Assembly (NCBI GenBank): GCA_023250155.1 | Contig: JAHFBG010000008.1 | Coordinates: forward strand, 84,883 to 148,882 | Reading direction: 5' to 3' | Origin: Candidatus Melainabacteria bacterium | GTDB taxonomy: Bacteria > Cyanobacteriota > Vampirovibrionia > 2-02-FULL-35-15 | DNA length: 64,000 nucleotides | Shown: piece by piece, positions 38,413-50,049 of the stretch | Layout: every line of letters starts with the position of its first letter | How positions within the stretch are numbered: position 1 is the stretch's first letter | The notes under the pieces: generated by a model | The model's input: the letters and a program-made list of their open reading frames with translations, nothing else | Databases searched by the model: none | Told to the model about the DNA's origin: nothing | Made by a program: the position numbers and the translations under genes

Positions 38413-41370
38413 ATGACTGATAGTAATACAACAGATACCGCAGATAAAATAAATTATAAGGATACTTTAAAGTTACCTCAGACAGAGTTTCCTATGAAGG
38501 GGGACGGAGCTAAGAGAGAGCCACTTATACAAAAGTTTTGGGAAGAAAATAAAATTTATGAAAAGGCATTACAAAACAGAAAAAAACAAAATGCAGAACG
38601 TTTTTTGCTTCATGATGGACCTCCATATTTAAGTTCTGGAAATATACACATAGGTACTGCCTTAAATAAAATCTTAAAAGACATTGTTGTTAAATATAAA
38701 ACATTGCAAGGTTATTATTCACCTTATATGCCAGGGTTTGATTGTCATGGCTTGCCTATTGAAAGTGCTGTTTTGAAAGAAAGAGGAAAGAAGTCAGAGG
38801 GTAGAGATCAGAAAGAACAAAATAAACCATCTCCATTAGAGGTTAGAAAAGAGTGTACTGAGTTTGTTCTTCAAAACAGAAAACTTCAGGAAGAAAAGTT
38901 TAAACGCTTAGGTGTATTGGGTGATTGGGAAAATGCTTATATGACTATTTACCCAAAGTTTGAAGCGCAGCAATTAAGACTCTTTGGTCAAATGGTTGAT
39001 AAGGGTTATATATATAGAGGTTTAAAGCCTGTTTACTGGTGTACGAGTTGTCAGACAGCGTTAGCAGAAGCAGAAGTAGAATATGTAGAAAATCATAAAT
39101 CTCCAAGTATTTATGTAGCATTTAATGTCGTTAAATTGTCTACCAAAGCGGATAGACTACAAAAATATAATGATTTAAAAGTAGTTATATGGACTACTAC
39201 TCCATGGACTATTCCTGGAAATATGGCTATATGTTTAAATGCGCATTTTGAGTACGTAGTAATTGATTCTAAAAAATATGGAAAACTAATTCTAGCAAAA
39301 GAACTGTTGAAATCATTTATTGAAAAGATATCTGAAGAGTGTAACATCCTTGAAACTATTATTGGTAGTGATTTAGAAGGCAGTATCTGCAAACATCCAC
39401 TTTATGAGAGAGAAAGCCCTGTTATCCTTGGTGAGCATGTTACTTTAGAAACTGGTACTGGTTGTGTTCATACTGCACCAGGACATGGTCTTGAAGATTT
39501 TGGAGTGGGACATAAATATGGTTTAAAAGTTATATCTCCAGTTGATTCAAAGGGTTTACTTACTGTTGATGCTGGTAGTGAATTAAATGGACAGTATGTA
39601 CAAAAGACAGCGAATCAGAAGGTTGTTGAACTCTTGTCAAACAATGCTTCTCTTATATTTCAAGAAGATTATTATCATAGTTATCCTCACTGCTGGCGTT
39701 CTAAGACCCCTATTATATTTCGTGCTACTGAACAGTGGTTTTGTAGTGTTAGTCAGTTTAGGGATAAAGCTCTTAGTGAAATTAAAAAAGTTCAATGGGT
39801 TCCTAGTGTTGGTGAAAATAGAATATATGCAATGGTTGAATCCAGGACTGATTGGTGTATAAGCAGACAGCGTGTTTGGGGTGTACCTATACCAGCATTT
39901 TATTGTAATTCTTGTTTGAAAGTTCATTTGACAAAAAATATTATTGACCATGTTTCAGGATTTGTTGAAAACAGAGGTACAAATATTTGGTGGGAAGAAA
40001 GTGAATCAGCACTGTTACCTAAAGATTTTAAGTGTGACTGTGGTTCAGTATCTTTTAGAAAAGAAACAGACATAATGGATGTTTGGTTTGACTCAGGTTC
40101 TACGCACTATTCTGTGGTAGATGAGAATGCTGTCTTGCATGATAAAAATCACAGTGGTTCTCCAAGTGAGATGTACTTAGAAGGAAGTGATCAGCATAGG
40201 GGTTGGTTCCAGTCATCATTGCTTACGTCAGTTGCTATTCATAATAAAGCACCATATAAAACAGTGCTTACGCATGGATTTGTTTTAGATGAGTCTGGTA
40301 AAAAAATGTCTAAATCTGTGGGAAATGTAGTTGACCCAGATAAGGTTATAAATGAGTATGGAGCAGATATTCTAAGACTGTGGGTTAGTAGTGTGGACTA
40401 CTCATCAGATATGCGTATTGGACAAAACATGCTAAAGCAATTAGCTGAAGTCTATAGAAATATTAGAAATACAGCAAGATTTATCCTAGGAAATTTATCA
40501 GATTTTAATGATTCTAAAGTCCCAGATTTTAATCTTGATAAATTATGGATGGTTGATAAGTATATTTTATTATATGTAGAAAAATATATTAAACCAGAGT
40601 TTGAAAATTATTTTAACAATTATGATTTTTATAGATACTATCAAAAACTACAAAACTTTTGTGCTGTGGATTTATCGAGTTTTTATTTTGATATTGTAAA
40701 AGACAGGTTGTATACAGGGACTTATGAAGAAAGATTTGCTGTTCAGTATGTGCTTAGAGAGCTTTTAAATACATTGGTTCCAGTTCTATGTCCTGTTTTG
40801 CCACATCTTGCTGAAGATATCTATAGCCATTTACCTAAGGGATTAAATAAACAGGTAGAGTCTGCTTTATGTCTTGATTGGCCTAAACAAAATTTAGATT
40901 TTATAAACAAATATACTGATGTAGAAAATTTTATTCAAAATGCTGTATTAAAAGTAAAGCCTACTGTTAATAAAGCTCTTGAAATAGCTAGAGCAGAAAA
41001 GAAAATAGGAAAATCCTTAGAAGCCAAGGTTTATATATCTTTTAAAAAGACTTCACAAAATATTTTTGAAACCTTATTAGTTATAAGTAAAACTAATCCT
41101 AAAGAATTAGAAACTATATTTATAGTGTCCCAGCTTGAGTTTTCTTTAGATGGTGATTCTAAAACAAGTTCTCCAAGTGATGCTTATGCACAAATTGAAG
41201 ATGATATTTGTACTGTAATAGTTACAAAAGCTTCTGGTGAAAAATGTCAAAGATGCTGGAAGTATTCTTGTGAAATAGGTACTCACCAAACACATAAAAC
41301 CATTTGCTTGGACTGTGTGAAGGCTGTAGAAGAGTTTGAGTTACAGAAAGTTTGTATTAATTTTTTTTAA
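38413..41370 (+). CDS. ileS: Isoleucyl-tRNA synthetase
   Basis: IleS charges tRNA-Ile and edits valine. The N-terminal class I motif reads HIGT in GNIHIGTALNK instead of HIGH; KMSKSVGN is intact. The editing domain lies between them, with VIWTTTPWTIPGN and the G-H-G-L-E-D-F motif. A C-terminal CQRCW ... CLDC pair of cysteine knuckles binds zinc, which marks the bacterial form. I chose the ATG at 38413 over the TTG at 38407, which overlaps the argB stop. Confidence 0.96.
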   Translation: MTDSNTTDTADKINYKDTLKLPQTEFPMKGDGAKREPLIQKFWEENKIYEKALQNRKKQNAERFLLHDGPPYLSSGNIHIGTALNKILKDIVVKYKTLQGYYSPYMPGFDCHGLPIESAVLKERGKKSEGRDQKEQNKPSPLEVRKECTEFVLQNRKLQEEKFKRLGVLGDWENAYMTIYPKFEAQQLRLFGQMVDKGYIYRGLKPVYWCTSCQTALAEAEVEYVENHKSPSIYVAFNVVKLSTKADRLQKYNDLKVVIWTTTPWTIPGNMAICLNAHFEYVVIDSKKYGKLILAKELLKSFIEKISEECNILETIIGSDLEGSICKHPLYERESPVILGEHVTLETGTGCVHTAPGHGLEDFGVGHKYGLKVISPVDSKGLLTVDAGSELNGQYVQKTANQKVVELLSNNASLIFQEDYYHSYPHCWRSKTPIIFRATEQWFCSVSQFRDKALSEIKKVQWVPSVGENRIYAMVESRTDWCISRQRVWGVPIPAFYCNSCLKVHLTKNIIDHVSGFVENRGTNIWWEESESALLPKDFKCDCGSVSFRKETDIMDVWFDSGSTHYSVVDENAVLHDKNHSGSPSEMYLEGSDQHRGWFQSSLLTSVAIHNKAPYKTVLTHGFVLDESGKKMSKSVGNVVDPDKVINEYGADILRLWVSSVDYSSDMRIGQNMLKQLAEVYRNIRNTARFILGNLSDFNDSKVPDFNLDKLWMVDKYILLYVEKYIKPEFENYFNNYDFYRYYQKLQNFCAVDLSSFYFDIVKDRLYTGTYEERFAVQYVLRELLNTLVPVLCPVLPHLAEDIYSHLPKGLNKQVESALCLDWPKQNLDFINKYTDVENFIQNAVLKVKPTVNKALEIARAEKKIGKSLEAKVYISFKKTSQNIFETLLVISKTNPKELETIFIVSQLEFSLDGDSKTSSPSDAYAQIEDDICTVIVTKASGEKCQRCWKYSCEIGTHQTHKTICLDCVKAVEEFELQKVCINFF

Positions 41371-41428
41371 GAAAACTAAGATTAAGAAAATAGCAGGATA
41401 GTTTTGTTTGAAATGATGCAAAATATGA

Positions 41429-41842
41429 TTACAGTTGATATTTATTTATAAGTTCATACCATGAAATACCAGGTGACTTGCCATCTGAATAATTAAGATC
41501 ATTTTGTTGATTATAGAAGTGCAATTCTAAATCTAAGCATCTTTTAAAGTTAGCTGGACAGTTAGGGTTTAACCTTATGCCTACAGCAAATGGTGAAGTG
41601 ATATTAGCTGTGGCTGTTTTTAAATCTTCATTGCTAATAGGATAATTTCTATGAACTGCTATTTTACCTGAAAGAGATTTATTTGGAAAATTCCTTACAA
41701 AATTTTGTTCTTCTTTTGTTGGTTTTTCTGTATTTAGCAACTGTTCTATTGACTTTAATGTTTTATGGTCTTTATTTAAAGATGCTTTTGGTTTGTTTAA
41801 ATAATTAAAAAGTAAATTGATAGGACTTAGAGTGATTTCCAT
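41429..41842 (-). CDS. Unknown protein, 137 residues
   Basis: I do not recognise this protein. It has no signal peptide or membrane span. The middle is basic; the C-terminal part has two cysteines (NPNCPANFKRC) and an aromatic-rich end. A GAGGGT ribosome site precedes the ATG. It converges with ileS. Confidence 0.5.
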   Translation of the reverse strand: MEITLSPINLLFNYLNKPKASLNKDHKTLKSIEQLLNTEKPTKEEQNFVRNFPNKSLSGKIAVHRNYPISNEDLKTATANITSPFAVGIRLNPNCPANFKRCLDLELHFYNQQNDLNYSDGKSPGISWYELINKYQL

Positions 41843-41979
41843 GGAACCCTCCTATAAAACAATACTTAGCTTAAGCTTCTAAATTGAGTCTTGAGCAGGT
41901 TTGCCATTAATTTAAACTTAGTAAATACTGTACCACACTTTTAATAATTAAAATATTAAATTTAGTAGTTTATGTAAGA

Positions 41980-44745
41980 TTATTTTTTCTTGGATATTTT
42001 TTGAGTGTTCCTGTATCCACCCGCTATTGATATGTTTAAGTCCTCAGGATGAATATGTTTTTTTATTGCATTGTTAACATCTTTTAACTTAAGAGAATTA
42101 ATAATTTTGGGATAGTCATTAATATAATTTTTCCCTAATCCATAAAACTCAATTACAACAATTGTGCTGCTTATACTTCTATAGGTGGACAAAAATCTTG
42201 AAACAAAAGAATCTATTAGAGCTGCTTTAGCTTTTTTAAGTTCTTGCTCAGATATGCCATCTTCTATAAACTTATTTAATTGTTCTTTTATGACTTTTAT
42301 AGACTTGTCTACATTGTCATTGTTTGAACCAAAATAAAGTCCAAACTCACCCTTAGCTAATGATGCATTTATGTATGAGTATACTGTATAAACTAGTCCG
42401 CCATCATCACGAACTTTTTTACTTAATCTGCTGGCAAGAGAACTCCCACCTAGTATGTAATTAGCAATATTTAATTTATAAAAATCTGGATGTTTTCTAT
42501 CAACAGAGCCTGAATGTCCAAGAAATACATCTGATTGAACCTTGTCTCTTATAGTTGAAATCTCAGGCTTTGATAGTTTCTTTATAGGTACATCAGGAAT
42601 GTTGATAACACCATCATTCTTTATAATCTTTGTATTCAACTTGTTTTCAATGATACTTTTTAGTTCTTCTAATTTTTCATCATCAATATTACTGACAAGA
42701 GCTATGGTTGCTTTATTTTTTCTAAAAAGAAGATCGTGAATTTGAGCTAAGTCTTTATAATTCGATTTCTTTAGTAGTTTGATATCTTCTTCAATTGAGT
42801 TAGAGTAAAATGGATGATCTTTTGGAAAAATTAATTGACTAAATTTTCTTCTGGCTATATCTGACGTACTATCTTTTGATTCAATTATTTCAGAAATAAT
42901 TTGTTGGCATTCATTCTTAACTTCTTTTTTAGGAAATGTTGGATTCATTAATAAGTCAAGTAATAAATCAGTGGTTTCTGCTAAATTGTCGTTTAAGGAG
43001 ACTAAGTTAAATTTTATGGACTCTTCATCACAGCTAAATTCTATATTAGAACCTGTATGATCAAGAAGAGTTTCAATTTGTTCTTTTGAATAGTTTTTAC
43101 TACCTTTCTCTAAGGTTCTTGCAATTAATTGGCAATCCCATTCATTATTTTTTGGAATTATACTACTTCCACCTTTTATAATTCCTGAAATATAGGTAAT
43201 AGGCAGATCGATGTTTTTAAAAACTAAAAGATTTGAACCATCTTTAAGCTCATGTTTTTTATAGTCAAATTCCTTTGCTTTGATGGTTTTATTTGCTAGT
43301 ACTTGAGTATCAGTATTTTTTTCAGGAGTTTTTGTATAACTATGTGTTCTTGAAACACTTAGTGGTTCACTAGTGTACTTTTCACCTTTTCGCATTATTG
43401 GTTTAAAGTAACCGATTGTTCTATTGTTTTTATTGAAGTAATTTTCTAAAACTCTAATTACATCTTCTTGTGTTACTTTAGAAATCTCATCAGTCCAGTC
43501 AATGGATTGACTCCAGTTATTGACAAGCTCAAAAAAACCAATATTTAAAACTTGTCCATAAGTACCATCCTGATTAAATAGATAGTTTGACTTTATTCTA
43601 TTTATTGCAGCTTGAATATCTTCTTTTGATGGTGGAGTTTTAATTAGCTTATTTATTTCAGAAGTTATAATGCTTTCAACTTTTTTATGAGTTGCTTTAG
43701 GAGATAATGAAACTAGGATATAAAAAAGACCAGGATCTTTATTGACCTCAGCTCCACCACTAATATCTGTAGCTAATCCTTTCTCAATCAGTTCTTTATT
43801 GAGAGGACTCTTTCTCCCACGAATTAATATCTCCTCTACAATATTCAATGGATAAATATCACGTTCTTTTGCATCTGTGATGTGGTAACCGATTTCTAGG
43901 ATTTTAAATGAGCCTGGTTTCTTTATAACAAATCGTTTTTCTTTAAGTTGCTTTTCATCTCTTGGCAATACTTCATTACTGATAGTATTGTCGTTTTTAA
44001 GATTGCCAAAATAATTTTCGATTAATTTTAATGCTTGATTTTCTTGGAAGTCACCCACAAGAATTATTGTTGAATTGTTTGAGTTATAAAATCTTTTGTA
44101 AAAATCCTTCATTATGGTTGAGTCAACCTTGTTAAGATCTTCTCTATAACCTATTGTAGGATGTTTGTATGGACTGACTTCATAGGCTACTCTTCTGAGT
44201 TCTTGATCTAATTGAACTACAGGATTGTTTTGTCCTCCTTCAAGTTCAGAAAGCACAACGTTTCTTTCAAGATTTAATTCATTTTGATCTAAAAGAGAGT
44301 TTTTCATTCTGTCAGATTCAATCGCTAGAACTTTTTCTAAGTATTTTGGAGAAATTGTTTCATAATAGACGGTTCCATCAGAGGATGTAAAAGCATTGAA
44401 GTCTCCTCCATGTCCTTGAATGATTGAAGATATTTCGCCTTTTTTATATTTCTTAGTTCCTTTAAACATCATGTGTTCAAGAAAATGTGCTAATCCATAT
44501 ATGCCTTGCTTCTCATTGCGAGAACCCACTTTATACCATACAGAAAATGTAACGAGTGGTATTGAATGTATTTGTTTTAAGAGCACTTTTTGACCATTCT
44601 TTAGCTCATATTCTTTGATTCCGTTTATTTCTTTTATAAATTTTGTTTTTTCCATTTTTTCCTTAGAATGAACGGTAGGTGGTATGAGTAATGTCATTAA
44701 AAGTATAATAGTAGTTGTTATTAATATATTTTTTCTTCTACTCAT
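41980..44745 (-). CDS. M16-family zinc peptidase, two-lobe form
   Basis: A 920-residue exported peptidase built as two pitrilysin-type lobes in one chain. The first lobe keeps the inverted zinc motif H-F-L-E-H (in HFLEHMMFKGT, about residue 88) with a downstream Glu in ERNVVLSELEGG. The second lobe lacks that motif, as usual in single-chain M16 enzymes, and has the Tyr-containing substrate-binding region near GGLVYTVYSY. The N-terminal hydrophobic stretch, about residues 7-25, ends in HSKEK, suggesting export to the periplasm. Likely role: breakdown of periplasmic peptides. It diverges from the phosphoesterase-like gene at 44867. Confidence 0.88.
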   Translation of the reverse strand: MSRRKNILITTTIILLMTLLIPPTVHSKEKMEKTKFIKEINGIKEYELKNGQKVLLKQIHSIPLVTFSVWYKVGSRNEKQGIYGLAHFLEHMMFKGTKKYKKGEISSIIQGHGGDFNAFTSSDGTVYYETISPKYLEKVLAIESDRMKNSLLDQNELNLERNVVLSELEGGQNNPVVQLDQELRRVAYEVSPYKHPTIGYREDLNKVDSTIMKDFYKRFYNSNNSTIILVGDFQENQALKLIENYFGNLKNDNTISNEVLPRDEKQLKEKRFVIKKPGSFKILEIGYHITDAKERDIYPLNIVEEILIRGRKSPLNKELIEKGLATDISGGAEVNKDPGLFYILVSLSPKATHKKVESIITSEINKLIKTPPSKEDIQAAINRIKSNYLFNQDGTYGQVLNIGFFELVNNWSQSIDWTDEISKVTQEDVIRVLENYFNKNNRTIGYFKPIMRKGEKYTSEPLSVSRTHSYTKTPEKNTDTQVLANKTIKAKEFDYKKHELKDGSNLLVFKNIDLPITYISGIIKGGSSIIPKNNEWDCQLIARTLEKGSKNYSKEQIETLLDHTGSNIEFSCDEESIKFNLVSLNDNLAETTDLLLDLLMNPTFPKKEVKNECQQIISEIIESKDSTSDIARRKFSQLIFPKDHPFYSNSIEEDIKLLKKSNYKDLAQIHDLLFRKNKATIALVSNIDDEKLEELKSIIENKLNTKIIKNDGVINIPDVPIKKLSKPEISTIRDKVQSDVFLGHSGSVDRKHPDFYKLNIANYILGGSSLASRLSKKVRDDGGLVYTVYSYINASLAKGEFGLYFGSNNDNVDKSIKVIKEQLNKFIEDGISEQELKKAKAALIDSFVSRFLSTYRSISSTIVVIEFYGLGKNYINDYPKIINSLKLKDVNNAIKKHIHPEDLNISIAGGYRNTQKISKKK

Positions 44746-44866
44746 TTACAATTTATAATACTATCAAAGTTATTATGTTTCTTGATTACAAGGTTTTAAA
44801 GTTACAAAACAGAAAGATTGTACAAATACTTGAAATCATTGAAGCTTTAGAAACCTTAAAATTCTT

Positions 44867-45868
44867 ATGATTAAGCTTATAAACTATATAGTTACAATTT
44901 TTTTAATACTGACTTTATTTTCAATAACTGCATTTTCTATTGAAAACAGTGAAAGTCTTAGGTTTGTATATGTTAGTGATTTAAATCTATATCCTACTCC
45001 CCAAGAGACACAAAGACTAAAGAGTAAGTATGAAAAATCAGATGGATTATTGTTATATGAAACACAGGCTATCTTTCAAGAGATTGTTAGATATATAAAT
45101 AAAAACTATAATTGTGATTTTGTGATTTTTGGTGGTAATAACATATCAGATTTAGGCTTTACTAATAATAACCAATCAAACTTAAATGTTTGGAATTTGC
45201 TTTTAGATATGGCATCTGAGATTAATAGTAAATTTTATATTGTTGTAGGTAAGAATGAGGTTACATCAGTTAGTAATAACGATCTTATTCATGCATTAAA
45301 TCATAACTGTGATTTAGAAACAAAATATACATGGTGGCATAAAAAAACAAATAGTTTCTTATTAATTGCTCTTGATTCTGTTTTGTTTTTCAATAGTAAA
45401 TACCATGCTAAAGTTCAGCTTGATTGGTTAAGTCAACTTTTACTAAAAAATAAAGATCTTCCAACTATTGTTTTTTTGCATGAACCAATATTATCTCATT
45501 CAGGTATTGCTTTAGAAAAAAGTGATATTAAAAACTTGATTCAAATAATCCAAAAAAACAAACAAATCAAATTAATTGTTTCTGGAAGTGATTATATAAA
45601 TAGAATTAAAAATCTTGGAAACACAGTAAACATAATTAGTTCAAGCCCTTCAATTTATCCTAATTCTTTTAAGTACATTGAGATTTCTAAAGAAAAGGTT
45701 AAAGTTAATACTGTAGTAATACCTCTGAAAGGCATTGTTAAAAAGGCTGAACAGTCTTTAATTGATTCTGACAGAGCAAAGAATCAACCTCTTGAGTTAT
45801 ATAAATCAATAAAGAACTATGTTTTAGGTGAGGTGCCAGATAGGGACTTAGTAGTTGACTTTAGATAG
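44867..45868 (+). CDS. Exported calcineurin-like phosphoesterase with a lost active site
   Basis: The fold pattern of metallophosphoesterases is visible but the metal ligands are not. The D-x-H motif reads S-D-L-N (Asp38 kept, His lost), G-D-x-x-D reads G-G-N-N-I-S-D, G-N-H reads G-K-N-E near 128, and the final G-H-x-H reads G-S-D-Y. Only one His, in IVFLHEPI near residue 205, remains. A signal peptide (about 1-24) exports it. It is probably a pseudoenzyme, perhaps a binding protein. Its gene stands between the M16 peptidase and another exported unknown. Confidence 0.6.
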   Translation: MIKLINYIVTIFLILTLFSITAFSIENSESLRFVYVSDLNLYPTPQETQRLKSKYEKSDGLLLYETQAIFQEIVRYINKNYNCDFVIFGGNNISDLGFTNNNQSNLNVWNLLLDMASEINSKFYIVVGKNEVTSVSNNDLIHALNHNCDLETKYTWWHKKTNSFLLIALDSVLFFNSKYHAKVQLDWLSQLLLKNKDLPTIVFLHEPILSHSGIALEKSDIKNLIQIIQKNKQIKLIVSGSDYINRIKNLGNTVNIISSSPSIYPNSFKYIEISKEKVKVNTVVIPLKGIVKKAEQSLIDSDRAKNQPLELYKSIKNYVLGEVPDRDLVVDFR

Positions 45869-45969
45869 ATTTAAAGAATTGTTAAGAATTAAGGGGTATG
45901 TTCATAGTACAAGGGCTCTCAAATACTTTTCCTAATTGAGATCTAATAAATAAGTTGTAAGTATGTGTC

Positions 45970-46659
45970 ATGAAAATATTTAAATTAATAATCATTTTTG
46001 TCTCAGCATTTATATTAAGCACTAATATGGGATTTTGTTTTGTAGAGAAGGTTGATGGGATAGAGTATATTCTAAGGCTTATTGGTGATGCACCTTTAGA
46101 TAAGGGAGTTTTAAAACGATATGATTTATATGAAATCTATTTTGAAAATAGATCCCAGAAAACTTTTTCTATTCCTGGCTATAGTGTAGATGTTGGTGTT
46201 AGTTATACTACATTGGATCAAATTAATGCTCAGAGTAAAGATGGTAGTTTAAAAAAACTTGGTGTATTAAATTTGGCTGCAGGTGCAGCAGGTATAGCGT
46301 TTGGTGGTATTGCAAAAACAGTTGCAAATACTGCTAATCGCTCTTTTAATACAATGAAAAAAAAGAATAAAAGTTTGTATGGAGGTGATATATTTTTATC
46401 ACAAAACAACACTTATATTCTTTATCCTAGTGAAGCGCTTTCAATATTTTTCTTTGTAGATAAATTCAAAGGCGAAACTCCTAGTAGTATTAAATTCGTT
46501 TGTCATGATGAGGATAATAATATTAACCATATAGTGATTAATGATAATTTGGATTTAAGAGAAATAAATGCAGAAAATCCTGAGATCAAAAATGAGAATG
46601 ATGATAAAAATACTGGTAAAAGCAATATTGCATCACCAGATGGCCAACCTTATAAATAG
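45970..46659 (+). CDS. Exported unknown protein, 229 residues
   Basis: I do not recognise this protein. A signal peptide (about residues 1-23) is followed by a beta-rich domain, a Gly/Ala-rich hydrophobic stretch (about 99-117) that might insert in a membrane, more beta strands, and an acidic, Asn-rich disordered tail. It could be an envelope protein. It starts 101 bases after the phosphoesterase-like gene and in the same direction. Confidence 0.5.
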   Translation: MKIFKLIIIFVSAFILSTNMGFCFVEKVDGIEYILRLIGDAPLDKGVLKRYDLYEIYFENRSQKTFSIPGYSVDVGVSYTTLDQINAQSKDGSLKKLGVLNLAAGAAGIAFGGIAKTVANTANRSFNTMKKKNKSLYGGDIFLSQNNTYILYPSEALSIFFFVDKFKGETPSSIKFVCHDEDNNINHIVINDNLDLREINAENPEIKNENDDKNTGKSNIASPDGQPYK

Positions 46660-46679
46660 CGTATAGCGTATAGCGTATT

Positions 46680-46725
46680 GTAGGTGCTTGTCACGTTGTA
46701 GGTGTTTGTCGCGACAAGCACCTAC
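46680..46725 (+). repeat. Competing hairpin repeats before atpD
   Basis: Two 13-base direct repeats (46680-46692 and 46698-46710, one base different) are followed by one inverted copy (46713-46725). The first copy pairs perfectly with the inverted copy and the second pairs with one wobble, so two alternative hairpins exclude each other. Three tandem AGCGTAT units lie just upstream (about 46660-46679). Confidence 0.6.
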
Positions 46726-46755
46726 TTAGTTTACGAATTATTCTTCAAATGTTAA

Positions 46756-48231
<1,476 letters not shown>

Positions 48232-48233
48232 GT

Positions 48234-49256
48234 CTACAAACTTATTTCATACTCAGGCAATGGTCTTGTAAGAAGACTATTCAGTTCTGACAACGGAGTT
48301 TTGTTTTTATAAATAACGTTGTAAACAGCATTTGCAATAGGGAGATTAAGTTTATATTTTTTTCCTAAATTAACCATAGCTTTTACCGTTTCTGTTCCTT
48401 CTGCTACTTGTCCTAATTCTTTTAAAATTTGATTTAGCTTTTTTCCTTTAGCAAGTTCAAATCCTACTCGATAATTTCTACTATTTACACTACAGCAAGT
48501 AGCAATAAGATCCCCTACTCCTGCAGCACTTAAAAGAGTAGAATGTTTTCCACCTTCATACTTGTTTATTCTTGCAATTTCCATTAGTCCACGGCTTATA
48601 AGGGCAGATTTTGTACTCATACTAAAACCTAATCCATCAGATATTCCCCCTGCAATTGCAATGACATTTTTTAGGGCACCTGCAATTTCAATCCCATTAA
48701 TATCATCATTTAAATAAATTCTGAAATGTTTTGTAGAAACTAAGCTTTGTAACATTAACCCAATGTTTTTATTCTTTGTAGCTATTACAGAGATAGTTGG
48801 TGTTTCAGAAATTACGTCTAGTGCAATGTTTGGTCCAGATAAAACAGCAATGGGGTTTTGTGGAAAATGTTTTTTAAGTATTTGTGATGGTCTTAAGTAT
48901 TTATCATTTGTTATGCCTTTAGTGGCACTTAATAAAACTGTTTTCTTGCTTAGCTTTAGTTCTTTTAGCTTTAATACAACGGGTTCGAATGCATTAGTTG
49001 GTACGGCAATTATAATTACTGAACTGTTTTGAATGGCTTCAGATAAATCAGTAGTTATATAAACATTTTTATTTAGCTTTAGATTTTTAGGTCTTAATAA
49101 TGCTTTTGTTTTTTTTATGACTTTATATTCATCTTTACTAAAAGTCCATAGTGTAACCTTTTCATTTTTATTACTAATAAGCCAGGTAAGGGTTCCGCCC
49201 CAACTTCCTGCTCCTAGTACTGCTATACTTTTTTTAATATTTTTAGTTGATGACAT
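48234..49256 (-). CDS. gpsA: Glycerol-3-phosphate dehydrogenase [NAD(P)+]
   Basis: GpsA reduces dihydroxyacetone phosphate to glycerol 3-phosphate for membrane lipid synthesis. The N-terminal Rossmann motif AVLGAGSWGGTL is near residue 13; SGPNIALDV and the catalytic-lysine segment EIAGALKNVIAIAGG are typical, as is GVGDLIATC. The 340-residue length is normal. It converges with atpD with a gap of 2 bases. Confidence 0.95.
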   Translation of the reverse strand: MSSTKNIKKSIAVLGAGSWGGTLTWLISNKNEKVTLWTFSKDEYKVIKKTKALLRPKNLKLNKNVYITTDLSEAIQNSSVIIIAVPTNAFEPVVLKLKELKLSKKTVLLSATKGITNDKYLRPSQILKKHFPQNPIAVLSGPNIALDVISETPTISVIATKNKNIGLMLQSLVSTKHFRIYLNDDINGIEIAGALKNVIAIAGGISDGLGFSMSTKSALISRGLMEIARINKYEGGKHSTLLSAAGVGDLIATCCSVNSRNYRVGFELAKGKKLNQILKELGQVAEGTETVKAMVNLGKKYKLNLPIANAVYNVIYKNKTPLSELNSLLTRPLPEYEISL

Positions 49257-49308
49257 TTGTATATTTATCCTGGTCTAGTATACTTAATATTAGAGAAATT
49301 GGCTTCAA

Positions 49309-50022
49309 ATGGAAAAAAATGTAAAAAATGAATTTCCTGGCAGGTTATTTACTGTAGAAGGTATTGATGGTTCTGGTAAGAGTACTCAGCTAAAACTCCT
49401 TCACCAATGGCTTTTAAATGAGGGATATGGAGTCTTTTTAAGTGCTTGGAACTCATCACCACTTGTTAAAAACACTACAAAACGTGGTAAAACAAAGCAA
49501 ATTTTAACTCCAACTACATTTAGCTTAATTCATGCTACGGATTTTGCAGATCGCATTGAATGTGAGATCTTACCACCTTTAAAAGCTGGTGCAATTGTCT
49601 TAGCTGACAGATATATTTATACTGCATTTGCAAGGGATGTAGCTCGTGGTGTTTCATTTCAATGGGTCAGGAAGCTGTATGAATTTGCAGTTATGCCCTC
49701 TATTGCATTTTATTTTAAAGTTCCGTTAAATGTTGCACTTGATCGTATTTTAAGTAGTCGTGCACAGATTAAATATTATGAGGCTGGTATGGATTTAGGG
49801 TTATCAAGTGATATAAAAGAAAGCTTTAAACTATTTCAGGAAAAAATACTAAGTGAATATGACAAAATAGTTGGAGAATTTAATCTTACAGTTATTGATG
49901 CAACACTATCTATAAATGATCAACAAAAAATAGTTAGAGATATTGTTATGAAAAAAATCAAGGAACTTAAGAAATTTCCTAAACCCTATAACTATTTAAC
50001 TCATATAGCTTTGAAAAGCTAG
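49309..50022 (+). CDS. tmk: Thymidylate kinase
   Basis: Tmk phosphorylates dTMP to dTDP. The P-loop VEGIDGSGKSTQ is near residue 17 and the DRY motif LADRYIYTA near residue 104. The LID region is SSRAQIKYYEAGMD. At 237 residues it is about 25 longer than usual, from an insert after the P-loop and a longer C-terminus, so a divergent kinase of the same family cannot be excluded. It diverges from gpsA and converges with sppA. Confidence 0.85.
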   Translation: MEKNVKNEFPGRLFTVEGIDGSGKSTQLKLLHQWLLNEGYGVFLSAWNSSPLVKNTTKRGKTKQILTPTTFSLIHATDFADRIECEILPPLKAGAIVLADRYIYTAFARDVARGVSFQWVRKLYEFAVMPSIAFYFKVPLNVALDRILSSRAQIKYYEAGMDLGLSSDIKESFKLFQEKILSEYDKIVGEFNLTVIDATLSINDQQKIVRDIVMKKIKELKKFPKPYNYLTHIALKS

Positions 50023-50049
50023 CCTGCTGTACTTACTCTGTTTTATTGT

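Noticed and set aside
48234..49256. GGTTCGAAT-like word within gpsA as a tRNA T-arm
   Set aside because: No matching acceptor, D or anticodon stems surround it and it lies inside a clear coding region.
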